Shown here: positions 33,801 through 45,650 of the stretch, one piece after another
How the letters are laid out: each line of letters begins with the position of its first letter
Position numbering within the stretch: position 1 is the first letter of the stretch
Assembly: GCA_036023115.1 (NCBI GenBank)
Contig: JAYKKT010000086.1
Span: 14,461,501 to 14,525,500 of the forward strand
DNA: 64,000 nucleotides
Source: Brasenia schreberi
Taxonomy: Eukaryota > Streptophyta > Magnoliopsida > Nymphaeales > Cabombaceae
Direction of reading: 5' to 3'
The notes under the pieces: model-generated
The model's input: the letters and a program-made list of their open reading frames with translations, nothing else
Databases searched by the model: none
Told to the model about the DNA's origin: nothing
Position numbers and translations under genes: made by a program

Positions 33801-35367
33801 ATGCAAGGGCTACCCAAAATGGTAACAGAGCAAAATGATAGACATCATACATAAGCTTCACTCCAGGCACCCAGACAGGAAGATAACAATATACGCTCAT
33901 CAAAATTGTTCTAATTTGCATACCACAGCAATGAAGGTGGCCTTCTGGGAAGCATCAAAGACGATAAAAGCAAATTTTCCGTGAAGATCTCTCACAACTT
34001 GATCTACAGGGTAAGGACACCTATCCCTAAGGGTCCTATAAGCTTCAATCACAATGCTGACTTCGTTAGCAGTCTTGGTCAGTCCATACTGTTGTTTCAA
34101 GGTGGAAATGTTATCAAGGTGACCCTCAAACAAGCAATATATGTCATCAACCACCGCAAACAACCTGCATAATCAAGAAACCGAAAAGAAAACCCAAAAC
34201 GCACCAACGGATGTTAGCATTTCAACGCACATACCACAGAAATAAAAAAAAAGAGGAAACCAAAATCCCCAAACCAGTACCAGAAACCCAATCTTGTCAA
34301 ATTATAATATCAGAATCCATAAGAAAACTTATCAAATACTTCGTGGCCCTCATCAAGCTCCAAAAGTTTTTCTAGGAGAACCCATAAATTAATTAAGAGA
34401 AAAGCTAGTTGGTTTCAGATTACAAGAAAAAAGCCTTCTACTTGCTACCAGCAGATGATCATGAAAACCAAGTAACAAACATTGTACTTTGTCGGTGTTG
34501 ATTATCTATCGTTCTCTCTATAATATATACACCCTTTCATGGCTGGTCTCAAACCCGGATGGAGGTTCCGACAGCCAACGTAAAACCATGTAGCCAACAC
34601 GTAGACGACCCATCTAATATGGCAAAAAGGGCTTAGTTGTTATATATATATAACAATCGAGTACTATGAAGTAAAAACCAGAAAAAGAAACATAAATTAA
34701 ATGGATATAAGAATTACGCCAACAAATGCCCGTCAAGAAAGCATACGGAAACAACAAAAGGGTAGTAGATATTTGGATTGTGGAAAGTGAGATATGAATA
34801 CCCACCTATCAACAAGACAACCATTTCTTTTCTAATCTTGCATCAAATAACATCAAATCCATAAAGAGAAAAATAAGAGAAACCAAGACCAGAGAAATGA
34901 AAAAGAAATCAAAGGGTAATTAGAATATCATATGTGGAAAGAATTGTAGAGGCAGTAAGTATGAAATATCAACAACCTACAAGACAACAATTTGCTTGGT
35001 GAGTGCCCATCATATGGCATCAAGTTCAAATCCATGAAGAGCAAAGAAGACCCAAAACGTTCAAAAGGGAAAGGAATCAAATGAATCACTAGAAGATCAG
35101 AACAAGAAACTATCTTAAGATTGTCAACATTTATCTTTTCGGGTTGAGATGAATAAACGAAGGGAACCTGGGAAGAAGAGGATTCTGATTGTGAGAGGAG
35201 TAGGCCAAGGACCCGGATCCCCCGAGGCTGATTCCGACGCTACCGGGGGCATTAGAGCAGAAGTGATCGAGGAGAGCTTTACAGCTGCTTAGAGATGGCG
35301 CGTCGCCGCTTGGGCTTCTCAATTCTGCGGGGCTCCTGGCCACCGATCCGTCAAACACAGCCAGCAT
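30848..35367 (-). CDS. AILP1: Aluminium-induced protein with YGL and LRDR motifs (DUF3700, AILP1-like), 250 aa, four exons
   Basis: Exons are 35367-35168, 34164-33924, 31426-31306 and 31038-30848. All introns are GT-AG, and the coding length is 753 nt including the stop. Exon 1 begins MLAVFDGSVARSPAELRSP, the usual family start. Exon 2 carries LFAVVDDIYCLFEGHL, the YGL motif (residues 93-95) and the LRDR motif (112-115). Exon 3 has PLYWGTDSDGHVVFSDD and LKLGCGKSF. Exon 4 has GCFFTTSGGLKSFEHPLNEL and ends ATNWSSQF. The family has a class II glutamine-amidotransferase-like fold without the catalytic N-terminal Cys. Its members are stress, aluminium, auxin and stem-growth responsive, and the biochemical role is unsettled. 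Length and splice phases agree with an intact gene. One small oddity is LRDRCPYP, where Gly usually follows LRDR. Intron 1 carries an RTE-derived insert and intron 2 (2.5 kb) a tandem duplication. Confidence 0.93.
32300..32470. repeat. About 85-bp tandem duplication in intron 2 of the AILP1-like gene
   Basis: Two adjacent copies share AACTTCAAACCCAGAAGGAT, then CTTAGG(C/T)AGAGAG, ATCCCTG(T/A)CATGCAGAG and GTGGAAATGAT. They differ by a few substitutions and a 2-bp indel. Confidence 0.8.
34527..34642 (+). mobile_element. Short non-autonomous RTE derivative in intron 1 of the AILP1-like gene
   Basis: About 115 bp joins the RTE 5' end (CATGGCTGGTCTCAAACCCG, TTCCGACAGCCAAC) to the RTE 3' end (GACCCATCTAATATGG, GGGCTTAGTTGTT), as in the copy at 55499-55694, but with more decay. 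It is oriented opposite to the gene. No clear target duplication was found. Confidence 0.75.
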
Positions 35368-35412
35368 CCTTCGGCCCTTTCTTCTTATCCCACTCTTCTA
35401 ATCTTGATCGAG

Positions 35413-35415
<3 letters not shown>

Positions 35416-35449
<34 letters not shown>
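35416..35449. repeat. (GA)n microsatellite, CT-rich leader of the AILP1-like gene
   Basis: About 17 GA units on the plus strand form a (CT)n tract on the gene strand, about 49 nt upstream of the ATG at 35367. CT-rich 5' untranslated tracts are common in plant genes. Confidence 0.9.
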
Positions 35450-35452
<3 letters not shown>

Positions 35453-36679
35453 GACAAACTGTGAGTTTGCGTGTGGGGGTTTTGTAGGGGGAGAAAGGGT
35501 GGTGATGGTGGGGGGCCATACAAAATCCTGTGGGATGTGCTTTTCCATAAAACTCCCCTGGTTTTCCTATGATTTTTGCTCACGTCACGGCGACTCGTAC
35601 GTTCGTTTGATTCAAGTTCGTGGCATGAAACATGTAACTCCAAGAAACAAGTTTTTGTTTCATTTCCGAGTATACAGAAGAAAAGTTTTAATGACAGTTA
35701 ACAATTTCACTGAAATGCAACATGTACATCATGGTCTGGTAACAAAAGAATATAATGCATTAGTTACCTAGAATAAACTGTGAAGCTTTGGATCACTAGT
35801 CTGTATATAAAGTTGAACATGGTTTGTCAAGTTTTATGCAATACTAGTATGGGACATAAATTCCAAATCTAGATTGACAAATATTCAATGCAAGAAGCAC
35901 GGAAACTCAAACCAAGCTTTTTCCTACACTGAGAGTGTGGTCTGTTACATGAACTCTCAGTTGTTATAGAGCTCGATCTCGTGTCATGTTGGCATTTAAT
36001 TCTGCAAAAATAGGTTTTGTATAGACTCTTGGTATAATCTAATATTAACATGAAAAAGCTCGTTATTCCTCTGATAAGTCCTAACACCAAAATATTATTC
36101 CATCATTCATCTCCTCCTGAGAATAAATTCGTATTTTCTTCTAATTGATAGAAATTGGATCGAATTCGAACCTACGCCTATCACTGGCACGCAATATAGG
36201 ATGTAAACTTTAAGTAGGTCCAACCGAGTCCGGACCTTTTGGACACCCTTGGGTACGAGAGCAGGAGAGTGGTAATTTTGGTGTTCGTTTGTGGATGTGC
36301 AGGTGAGGAACGCTTGGGGATCGCCAAACGTCGGATCCATCTAGAATGCCTTCTTAGCTATTCAATGAAAGAGCCATTCGCTCCCCAGGTTATAATGAAA
36401 CATCAAGCCATGTTTTCCGCAGAGGACAAATGTACTTCAGGGATTAGATTGACTGATGCGTGCAGATGCTTCAAAGACATGACACTCATCCCTGAACGTG
36501 CTGTGGACTGAGTTAACTACAGAAGATACGTCAGATATTGAAAAAAAACTGTGAAATTATGGCCATTAACAATAATAGGTTGGCATCATGAAAGATGGCA
36601 ATCAATGGTCGCTTCGTTTGTGGCTACCCAAACAATGAAAACGTAATAAGTTGAAGGCCATGAGTTATGTATTCTTTTC
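35450..36679. other. Region upstream of the AILP1-like gene
   Basis: This should hold the promoter of the minus-strand AILP1-like gene, but I could not assign a TATA box or other element with confidence. A 158-codon plus-strand frame at 35295-35771 overlaps exon 1 in antisense and the GA tract and has no homology. The rest shows no feature. Confidence 0.4.
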
Positions 36680-36750
36680 GGGGTCGATTCACAATTTGAA
36701 AGTCATCAGTTCAATAGACATAGGCCTCCCACTTGTACAAGAAAAAAGTA
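36680..36750 (+). mobile_element. Degenerate tRNA-like SINE copy
   Basis: GGGGTCGATTCACAATTTGA, then AAGTCATCAGTTCAATAGAC, parallels GGGTTGACTCACAACTTAAA, then GGTCATGAGTTCGGTATC, of the copy at 30475-30590. It is followed by CCTCCCACTTGTACAAG and an A-rich tail. Confidence 0.4.
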
Positions 36751-36755
36751 GAAAG

Positions 36756-37739
36756 ATAGATCATAACGGCACTAAGGATATGCATAATTGACTCCGTACT
36801 TTCTTTTAATTGTAAGTTATAAATGGCTTCTCGGTGAGGGTGGGTTGGAATTGGGTACCGTGCCTGTGTGCCGTGTAACGCACATGCATGTTCTGCCGCA
36901 TGGGGTGGAACGTGGGGCGTGCTCGCACACATCGGCGAACACACCCCAAGCCAAAAGGACCAGGGCCTTGAAATGTAAAGCAAATTTCGGGAACCCAAAG
37001 CAAGTCTTGTAATATAAAGCAAACATGAGAATCAAGGCTTTATGGGGAATTAATTTCTCTCAAAGGGAATCAAATTTTCCGCTTGTGGGATGTGCATGAC
37101 AGCCATTATTTCTCTCACATGAATCCTTCCTGAGGGCAAAGAAGCCATATGCATGAATCTCTTCTGTCAAGAGGTAATCTTATTTCTGTTACTAATATAA
37201 CTAGTGTATTACTTAGAGGAACTATTATCTCTTCCTTTGGAGGAACTTTGGGAATAGCTACTGGCAGACTTCTCTGTGGGACCAATTCAGATACTCGGCA
37301 ATACTGTTTCCCGTAAAACCACGAAAAAAGGGATAGAGAATTGGAGAAGATTTCGCCATTCAATGTTATTTTGCAACATGAGACATCCACCAGCATCAAG
37401 GTCCATGGGTTTATTCACACAGAATTTAAAATTGGATTGTTTGGATATAGGACCTTTGATAATGAACTTGGTACATTCGTTGTGTGTTTGTCCATATCTA
37501 TCTATCTCTCTATATATATATAGAGAGAGAGAGAAAGAGAAAGAACCTCGTATATTGCAAGTGTTTCAGATGCTGCAGACCTTTCAAACTTCTAACGAGG
37601 CGAAGATGGAGGACTTTGAGAACTCTGCCGAGCAAAGATGGAGGCCCTTCAGACCACCACTGAAAGGAAGATGGAACAACTTGAGGCTAATTTGCGAGTA
37701 TTGCAGGCCGCCAGAACTCGAGTTCCTCCAATCTCCCTT
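36756..37739. other. Unassigned spacer with palindromic microsatellite
   Basis: No genes recognised. At 37505-37526 a (CT)n-(TA)n-(GA)n run forms a perfect palindrome (CTCTCTATATATATATAGAG core). A 94-codon minus-strand frame (37115-37399) has no recognisable domain. Confidence 0.5.
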
Positions 37740-38340
37740 CTACTAGTCAGCAGCCTGTGCTAGGCCTTATCACAATGATTGCTGAACCGAGTTCAGCACA
37801 TCTTCTCCACAGACTTTGGGTACTCGAACCCAAGTCCTTCGATGGAAACCAAGACTAGAAGATCTTCGAGAATTTCATATGGGATCTTGAGGATTATTTA
37901 CGGGCCATGAGAGTTCTCAATGTCAAAATGGTGATCGTGGTGGTTCTCTTCTTGACCGGAGATGCCAAGTTATGGTGGCGTATAATACACACATTCGTGA
38001 TAAATGTGGGACGAGAGCCTATCACCACTTGGCCTCAAATGATGGCCGAGCTTCATAGACAGTTCACTCTTACGAACTGTGATTGGAGGTCGTGAGAGTA
38101 GATGAGGCTGTTTAGGCATACATGCACTTTGCACGAGTACATGAATTGATTCAGTGCCCCACCCGTGGAGGTCCGCGACATGAGTGAGATCAACAAGATA
38201 TTTTGTTTTGAGAAGGGTCTTGAGAGTTGGGTACAAATGGAGCTTAGGAAGAGGAATCCTAGGGATATTTTGGAGGCCATGACCATGGTTGAGAGTTATG
38301 TGGATTTGTGGTCTGCCAGAAGACATAGAGACATGTTAGA
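37740..38340 (+). pseudogene. Ty3/gypsy gag fragment
   Basis: Translation shows a retrotransposon gag domain: PKSFDGN, WDLEDYLRAMRV, LFLTGDAKLWWR, TTWPQMMAELHRQFT, a degraded RLFRHTCTLHEYMN, MSEINKIFCFEKGLESWVQM and AMTMVESYVDLW. Stops occur near 37857 and 38095. The wording resembles gags of plant chromovirus-type gypsy elements rather than the Tat gag at 13937-16074. No protease or pol follows on this strand. The fragment abuts the LTR of the next element. Confidence 0.78.
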
Positions 38341-38837
38341 GAACTCTAACCCTTGTTGTCAAAGTAGAAGATTGATTAGAGAAGGTATCAAATGATAAAG
38401 TGGGTTCTCGAGAATCCGATTGTTCATATTTCGGTTACCAATAGGAGTTACATAGAAATGTAGAGCACTCGATGCTCTCAGGATGATAAAGACACTACTA
38501 CTCTTAAGACAAAGAAAGAAAGAACTGTAATTATAAGATTGAGTTCCTTATCCCTATATTTGATTACACATGCATATTTATAGACTTTCACAGGAACAAC
38601 AAAGATTGTGTCAAAGTTGTCAGTGTGATTCTCGATATCTCTGTACTTCTATGTTCGTGTCACCCTTTTTCCACCATGATGATTGGGGTGTATCAACTGA
38701 CTGCATGATCCATAAGATCAACTTGAGGTAATGAGTTTGTTTCACACGTTCGAGATCTCAACTCTTTACAAGCTAAGTGTTCTTTCCTTTTCGTTGACCT
38801 TCTGTCACGTACCCTCCTTTATTTACTGGTGTCAACA
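38340..38837 (-). repeat. 3' LTR of the old gypsy element
   Basis: Matches 48606-49082 at intervals throughout: ACTCTAACCC, GGTATCA, ATAGAAA(T/G)GTAGAGCACTC, CACATGCATATTTATA, TTCTATGTTC(G/A)TG, GAGGTAATG and GCTA(A/T)GTGT. The many substitutions and small indels mark an old insertion. Confidence 0.82.
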
Positions 38838-39349
38838 CATGTCACAAATGACTCGATATCTGATGTGAGTTATACCCAAATTAATTTCAAGCCAAGAAAA
38901 ATGGCATATTTGCTTCTTTAGTGCGATTCTTGGGATTTTGTCTATTTGAAGTTAGGATCTTCAAATGCAACAACTTCTTTCTATACCTTTATATTTTTGT
39001 AGACCATATTTTGGAAAACTCTAGATAGAATTCCTTATCTTCCTACTTTTATGGCTTCTTCTTTAGATGTTATCCTACCTCTAACTATAAATCAACTCTC
39101 GGTATCACCGATTTTCATATCTGAGAACTATCCTTGACTATGGATGAATTTGTGATGTCTTGTTGCCTAAACTTTATTTGTCCCTAGTATATGACCAATC
39201 AATTGTATGCCAATTAGGTAAATAGGGTTAGAGATAAAAAATGTCATCTCTAGATACAATGTTGTATCCTTGATCTTATCATAGTATCTTGCTTGGCCAT
39301 ATAATTTGATGGCAATATTTTTTATTCTTTCTTGTTTTTCTCAATTTTT

Positions 39350-41080
39350 TGGCACAATCGCTACCATTTCTCTTTTAGAATGATGCCTCCCACCATTATG
39401 AATAATTTAGTGATTACGGGTCTTCCAATCAATGGTGTTGAACCCATTTCTTTAGTCAATCAGAATTTTCATACCCCAAATATAATTTTTTGGGATGACT
39501 TTATCCATCGACATTTAGGTATTAGACTGGTGATAGATGACAAACACCATGCATTCTTGTTATTGTCATTCTACCAACACATCACCTTCATTCATGGAGC
39601 CAAAGTTAATGGCGAGAATGCATGGCGCATTTTTGTTATTATGTTTGGTACAAAACCTTCACTCGCCTCCTTTTCAGTCATGGTTTATCATTCGACTAAT
39701 TCTACTCTCGAAGCCCTTTGGAATGATGGTCCTACCTACCTTTTAGGAGGTCCATTGTGGTTTTTTTAAGTTTGGATTAATCTATACTTATTTGAGTTTA
39801 GATTTTCATGTCTCTCCCTTCAATGAATCATTGTTGATATACTAAGATATGCCTTAAGCCTCATTCCTCCAACCTTGGCTTCACCTATGGAGATTATTAT
39901 TCGGTTGTGGCTCATCATCTCCAATGAGATAATTTTTCTTATTTTGTATTTTCACTTTCTCGATTTCAATTCTACCATCAAATTCAAAGAGGATCTCAAC
40001 GTAATTGAATTATAGAGAATCTTTTCTCCTCGGTTCTTATTTTGTAGTGCCTCTCAGTCATCTTGATTCAATTCAATTGTTGCTTATCCTTACTATCTAT
40101 ATTGCTTGACCAGTTATCGGAAAACTCTTATTTTATTTTATAGTTTTCATCCAGGCTTGCCAGTTATGAGAAAACTCTTACTTGAAAATCATGAATAAGA
40201 ACCCATCATACTCCCTTATTCATAAACTTGTTCTAATAAGATCCTAAAATTTTCTTCTTGGTGGATAAACACTCATATGGAGATGGCTAAACTCTCAATT
40301 GACAACTATAGATTGAGACCCACTGACTACAACATAGATGAGACTACTATTAATAATATTAAATCTTGATACAAATGTCTCTCTTTACATTCTTCAACCT
40401 CCTAAGTTGCTCCTTCTAATTAAAAAGGGCTTCAGAATGTACTTCCTCTACCAGAACTACAAGAGTAAAAGTTGACCAAAGAGATCCATCGTTCAAATTT
40501 ATCATAATAGAGGACTTAACTAATGATGATTGTAAGGACTTCGTGCTTAAAGTTGTTAGTGAGGGGCCTACATTATCTTCTGAACCATGTAACAACCCAA
40601 CTCCAAAGTATTACAAGATATCCTATCTTCTATAATTCAATAGCTTTACATAGAGTTTCCTTCACCCACTCCTGCTCTAAATGTGATTTATCATGGTTTG
40701 CATATAATACAAACCATTTGGGACATAGACTTTCTATCTTAGCTAGCAAAATTAATTAAAGAAGTCTTTAATATCTACATTCAAATCCACAAATATCTTG
40801 ATACCTATTGTCATTGCCTTGGGCCAACTTGCTTCTATTGTCAATCGTCAAGAGTGTATATGCTCTTTTTGCCAATAGTTTGTTGATGCTGGGGAACTTC
40901 ACCACAATTCAACTACCTAATTGCTAGAGATGTCCTCACATGTCACTAATTTTGAGAGTAACAAACCAACTCCCAAGGATAAGATTTCGTCTCTCGAAGA
41001 GTAACTTGAGGTTCTCTATTGGCAACGTTGGGAAAGTTTAAAGGTGATTCAATAGTGGATGTTAGGCTAGATTAGTGGGT
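39350..41080 (+). pseudogene. Plant mobile domain (PMD) coding region 1, antisense to the gypsy pol
   Basis: The longest frame (39332-39769) reads FWHNRYHFSFRMMPPTIMNN then LVITGLPINGVEP, HHAFLLLSFYQHITF and YLLGGPLWFF. This order is the PMD fold (FW...F.F..G.M..T..D...LTGLP, then a helix-rich FL..W... region, then GP.W...W). A stop follows at 39767, and later parts are traceable to about 41080, including a coiled-coil-like SSLEE-LEVLYWQRWESL. PMD proteins (MAIN/MAIL family) occur as host genes and as passengers of MULE and gypsy elements. No intact product can be made. It is diverged from the second copy and not a recent duplicate. Confidence 0.65.
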
Positions 41081-41399
41081 AGGTTGAGGATATCATAATA
41101 GTGATCTTATCATAATTGTTGGTCATTAATGACTAATATAAAATAGCCAATCTTTTCTCCAAGTGCGAATTTGTCATTTTATTCTTTTATTTTTTTGTCT
41201 TTCACTTTTCGTTTCACCATAAAAATCTATTGTGTCTAGTTAAAACATCATTTAATGTTGTAGGATATCCTTTGTTACCACCTTATTAAACTCATTGCCA
41301 CTTCAGATTCGAACTGGTTTACCAAACAAGGTAATGCAGTGGGACATTACTTCTTCTTGCTAGATAATGTGACCAAGGTCCTATTCTTCATCCACTTCT

Positions 41400-41930
41400 A
41401 TAAAAACTGCTAATCTTTTCTCTACGTCTAGACATGACTAGTTTAGAACTGGCTTGACTATTCAAATTGAAACCAAACAGGCCATGAAACCACCGATAAT
41501 CGGAAATAGTGGAACCAGCCCTAGAGACCCTCGGTTCGATTACTGTTCATGATTTTGAGTAACTGGCCTAAAACCAGAATTGCCTAAAAGCCCCAATGGT
41601 TGGATGGTACAATATTTTCTACCTATTGAAGTATAAGGGAATTCAAACATGAAGTTGTGCATTTTGCTCTTTCAAATCGCCTTTTATTAGTATATATATA
41701 ATTTTCAACGTCTACAATCACAAGAGTTAAAATGGTTGAATGGTAGACCTCTTTCCACTTGGAAACCATGAGGGTGGTTCGACTCTCAGGAAGTGTATTC
41801 CACATCATTCATAGAAAAAAAAATTGGACTGATTTTGTGGTAGTTCCAAAACTGGAACTTGAACCAACTCCCAACTAGTTCAGTTACGGTTGTAGCCGGT
41901 TCCGATTTACCCAAAACCGAATCTACATCC
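41400..41930. mobile_element. Unclassified insertion with a tRNA-like SINE inside
   Basis: This block separates the two PMD regions and carries neither PMD nor LTR sequence. Its edges are rich in AACTGG/CCAGTT-type words (GAACTGGC near 41442, CCAAAACTGGAACTTGAACC near 41848), suggesting degenerate inverted ends, but no exact termini were established. Confidence 0.4.
41715..41821 (+). mobile_element. SINE with box B and poly(A) tail
   Basis: TAAAATGGTTGAATGGTAGA resembles box A, and GGTTCGACTC at 41776-41785 is a perfect RNA polymerase III box B. An A9-10 tail ends it at about 41821. Total length is about 105 bp. The body is different from the SINE copies near 7918 and 30475. Confidence 0.55.
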
Positions 41931-41989
41931 TAGCTCCCATGTAGAAATGTCTTGAGTCTCTTGTTTAACTTGCATTCACATGGCTTCTA

Positions 41990-43560
41990 GGAATTCATCT
42001 TCATCTAAGATACCGACCTCAGGTTATTATATGTCTAAACTTGTTGACTCTGAATATTTCCTTCTTGTCCCTACCATATTTGCTACAGAAGTCCTTAGAT
42101 CGTTGATGAGATAATCATTTGAGAAATCCTTCCTCTTATGAAAATTGGTACCGACATGATCATTTTTCTAAGGACCTTCGCACTTAGCCAAGACCCTCTA
42201 GGGAATACATCTAGTGGTTGGATAGAGTGGATGTCATGCATGCCAATGTTTGGTACATGTGAGAAATTTTTGACCTAATACATTTGTCTCAAGTTACCTT
42301 CCTTGTTGACCTCAACCTTCTCTCTAGCTTCTTAGCTTTTTGGTATAAGAAAATCAACTATTTTATTCTCAAGGTAGGCATGATTGGCCCTATCCTCTTA
42401 GATGTCCATGCCATCACCAGTCTCTCTTCTTATTTTCTTAAGCTTCATTCTTTAAGTTCTTCCTCTTTTCGTTTCTCCTTTATTTTTTAAATTATTTGCT
42501 AAAAGGACTTTTAGAGGCTAATGTGTGGCATATGAGAAAGTAACTCAAGTTAAACAAACCAGTGTTCTTTTGTTCTGGCTATGCAAGTTTGTCATGTGCC
42601 CCAATAGCATAGTAATCACCATAGAATATCGCGTCACCATTGTGGCTTTATTCTTTGAGCATCCTTTTATTTTTTGTTCATTTTCCTTAAATACTCTTTT
42701 TCAGGGTATACATGCTTTCTTTTCCCAACTCTCAAATGCAAAAGCACCCGGTATCACTTTTGGCCCATGGTGATTTCTTTGGTGTTTGATATACATGTAT
42801 TTTCTCCATTTTTCCCTACTGAACCCTCTTTCTCTTCTAGGTCATCGACTTGCTAACCTTAAATGAAATGAATTCTATCTAGGAGGAGTTTTATTGAAAC
42901 TCCAATCTCAATTTGGGACATCATCAATCTGCCTTAAACAACTGGTCCACTTGGAGTATGATAATAATTCTGACTTTTATCCATTTAGTCATGATAATTT
43001 TATGATTGAACAGGTATTGTACATTATCCAACACTGCTCCAATCTCCTCCTTAGAGTAGCAGTGATTCCTATGTTTTTTGGATTTACTAAGCAAGCTTGG
43101 TGCATCCTCCTCCTCCACTAATCAAATGACAGTCAAGAGGTATTTCCATCATTGCTTAGCATGCCAATTTGGCTTTGTATAAGGAATTCCCAACCACATT
43201 TACTTGATTGAAGTATTAGTAGGTGGTGTAGCAATGTCAAGTTCAGTAATCATTATACTGACTAAAGTCAACCTCCAACTAGTAAAGAAATTTCTTTTCA
43301 ATGGATTCACAACCAATTTAGGAGCCACTATTAAATATGAGGAATGGTGGTCTTCAATCATTTATGACATCTATTAAAAAGAATAAGAGCATTTTATACA
43401 ATAATTCACCAATTTGATGCCTACTAAGCCAAGTATCAAGTGTGTCATGGTCAACCAAAATGTATTACCTCAAAGACATCCTCATCTTGATGCTCTTGCA
43501 CCTACTCAATTATAGGAACCCATTTCTGAGCTATCTGCAGAAGACCCTAAGGAAGGTTTC
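41990..43560 (+). pseudogene. Plant mobile domain (PMD) coding region 2, antisense to the gypsy pol
   Basis: Several short frames together read like one PMD protein: MSKLVDSEYFLLVPTIFATE near 42030, FWYKKINYFILKVGMIGP and ILLDVHAITSL near 42340-42420, LLFWLCKFVMCPNS near 42570, FGPWWFLW near 42760, then HHCLACQFGFV near 43150 (the RQFG-type motif) and YEEWWSSI near 43340. Stops and frame changes interrupt it. It lies head-to-tail with PMD region 1 and opposite to gag-pol, in the position where Tat elements are known to carry antisense extra ORFs. Confidence 0.65.
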
Positions 43561-44269
43561 ACATTATCTCATTGACATCTTAAAAGAATAAGCTTTCTTA
43601 GTGGCTAAATATTATTTTCACGTCTCCTTTTTAATATCAACATCATTTGTAGGTTGTTGTTGTCGAAGCTCTTACTCGCTCCACTATTTCAAACAAAGGT
43701 CTCCTTTTAAAATCTCCAATTCTACCAAAGTAATCATGGTTCTTCAAGAGGAGATCTGATCCTCTACCTTAACAAGGGAAATTACTATACTCTATCAAGA
43801 AGTGACCCACATCACTGATCCGACTGCAACTATTGATGCACCTTACAAGGGATAAATTCGGGTTGATGCTCCACCCCTAATTGCCAAGCCAAATCTTGAG
43901 AAGGGAGCTCGAGTAAAATTTGCTACAACACTGAGTTCAGTTGTAAACGAGGTGACTCTAGAAGAGGAATCTCGAGATGTGGCCACTACAACCTTGATCT
44001 CAAAAATCCTCATGGAGGTGACGAGAGTCTCAAGTGAAAGCCTATGTATCCTGTCGCCTCGCTCAACTAATCTTTTAGTAGTCACGGCTTCTAGACCAGA
44101 ATCTATCCCCATGAAGGGTGTTACAAATGCTCTCCATAAGGAGACTCTAGTCGATACAAATGAATGACCTACCCAATCAAGCTTCGCAACTCCATCTTCA
44201 GTGGTCATGCCTTAAAGATAGCCTTGACTTGTTTGGGTTGACTTTGATCCCTCTATTGTTTTCTAAGAA
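43561..44269 (+). other. Low-homology stretch between PMD region 2 and gypsy RT
   Basis: Overlapping frames exist on both strands here (plus 43952-44167, minus 44208-43843), with serine, threonine and valine-rich content. Neither matches a known domain. It may be the variable C-terminal tail of the PMD protein. Confidence 0.35.
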
Positions 44270-44960
44270 AACTATGAAATGTCTAGCAGAAACTTTAAAA
44301 GCATACTTGTAATGACTCATCTTTAAATGATGCCTTCACATCTACTAAAAAATATGTTCAAGATTGAATAAATGTTGTTCAAAACTTTAGATTTTACCAT
44401 AATATCATCAATACATATTTCTATGGTTTTCCTTATTAGATCATGAAAAATACAATTCATTGTTTATTGATATGTTGTACTAGCCTTTTGAAGTTCAATT
44501 GGCATCACTACCTATTTGTATATATCTAATGTCATTGAGCATTGGAATGCCATTTTATTTATATCTTCAAGATTTATCTTGATTTGGTTATATCCTAAGG
44601 CATCATCCATAAATGATAAATCCCATGGACAACTTGTGCATCAATCAACATATCTCTCATTGACATGACATATTGATCCTTTGGAGTGACTAGGTTAAGA
44701 TTACCACAATCAATGTACACTTGCAATTTCTCTCTTTCCTTAATGCTCAGAACAATATTAGACAATCAGTCTATGAACCAAGTCATTCTGATAAACTTGA
44801 CCTCCAATTGATGCTATATCTCCTACTTAATGGTCGGAAGTATTCCAGATTTGAATCTTTTCACTAGTTGCAGGTGTGGTTTCATCCATGCTTTCAGCGA
44901 AATAGTAAATTCAACCAAGTAAAGCAATCATTGTATTGCTTAAGTAACTCAGCCAATCGT
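44270..44960 (-). pseudogene. Old gypsy reverse transcriptase
   Basis: Minus-strand translation in shifting frames shows the RT order: FIRMTWFID and LSNIVLSIKE (the VSNIVPV block), CTLIVVIL (the C.DFRDLN block), LSMGFIIYG near the SFMDGYSGYNQI block, TSKG.YNISINNELYFS (the AGATYQRAM...IFHD block) and YVLMI in place of the YIDD box. The DNA alignment is clear although nearly every block has a stop or substitution. Confidence 0.75.
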
Positions 44961-45359
44961 AACTTGTTCTTGGTGGACATGATAGCACTCATCTTCATTA
45001 GTCTCACTATTCTTTTGAACCTAAATTTACCTTTGTGAAAGGATCAATTGAGATGAAGCTCGGTTTATCCTTTTGGTTAGGACAATTTAACATTGCTCCC
45101 TCTCCGATGGATGCAGAATTATAAGAATGGATAATATTCAGCTTACCCCCAAGCATTTTGTCATATGTTCTTCTAAGACTTTGCTCAACATGAGAAGCTT
45201 TCAAACAATCTAAGCAATCTCGAATAACCTAAGATTGATTATCCATGAATAACCTTAGATAATGGCCATAAATTGGTCAAATTAAAGGTGAATCCCTGGG
45301 TGGTTAATTGACACAATCACATATCTTCTAAGGATTGAGATATAACAATTAGATTCACT

Positions 45360-45650
45360 CAAGGTGAATAAAATAATACCTCAAATGCCCTAACATCGGT
45401 TGCAAAAGGATTCTCCTCTGCATTGATGACCTCAATTGTTTCACCAATCCAAAACATTAACTTATGAGGTAATGTAGAGGGCATACCATAGTTTGAATGT
45501 TTCCAATCTCTTCTCAATAATAGAAATGGAGTTAGCATCAACCACATAGAAAGAGGTAGTTGAGGTCTTTGAGCCTATAGTAAGAACAACATCAATTATT
45601 CTTATAGTAATTGATGATTTCCTTAAAAAATTGGACATTTTGAGGTTCAT
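45360..45650 (-). pseudogene. Old gypsy aspartic protease C-terminal part
   Basis: The minus strand reads VVLTIGSKTSTTSFYVVDAN followed by a block matching the conserved LLGRDWI..N..VPSTLHQ.LMFW ending, then EVINAEENPFA. This is the end of the protease of Tat/Athila-type gypsy elements. An acidic 121-codon frame directly upstream (46147-45782) is in the place of the protease N-terminal region but has no clear active-site motif. Confidence 0.65.

Noticed and set aside
35295..35771. 158-codon plus-strand frame
   Set aside because: It overlaps exon 1 of the AILP1-like gene in antisense, contains the GA microsatellite as an RE-repeat, and shows no homology.
37115..37399. 94-codon minus-strand frame
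   Set aside because: No recognisable domain. It could be a scrap of a transposon, but there is no evidence.
43843..44208. 121-codon minus-strand frame as part of gypsy pol
   Set aside because: It shows no RNase H or integrase motif and overlaps the plus-strand tail of PMD region 2. Left unassigned.
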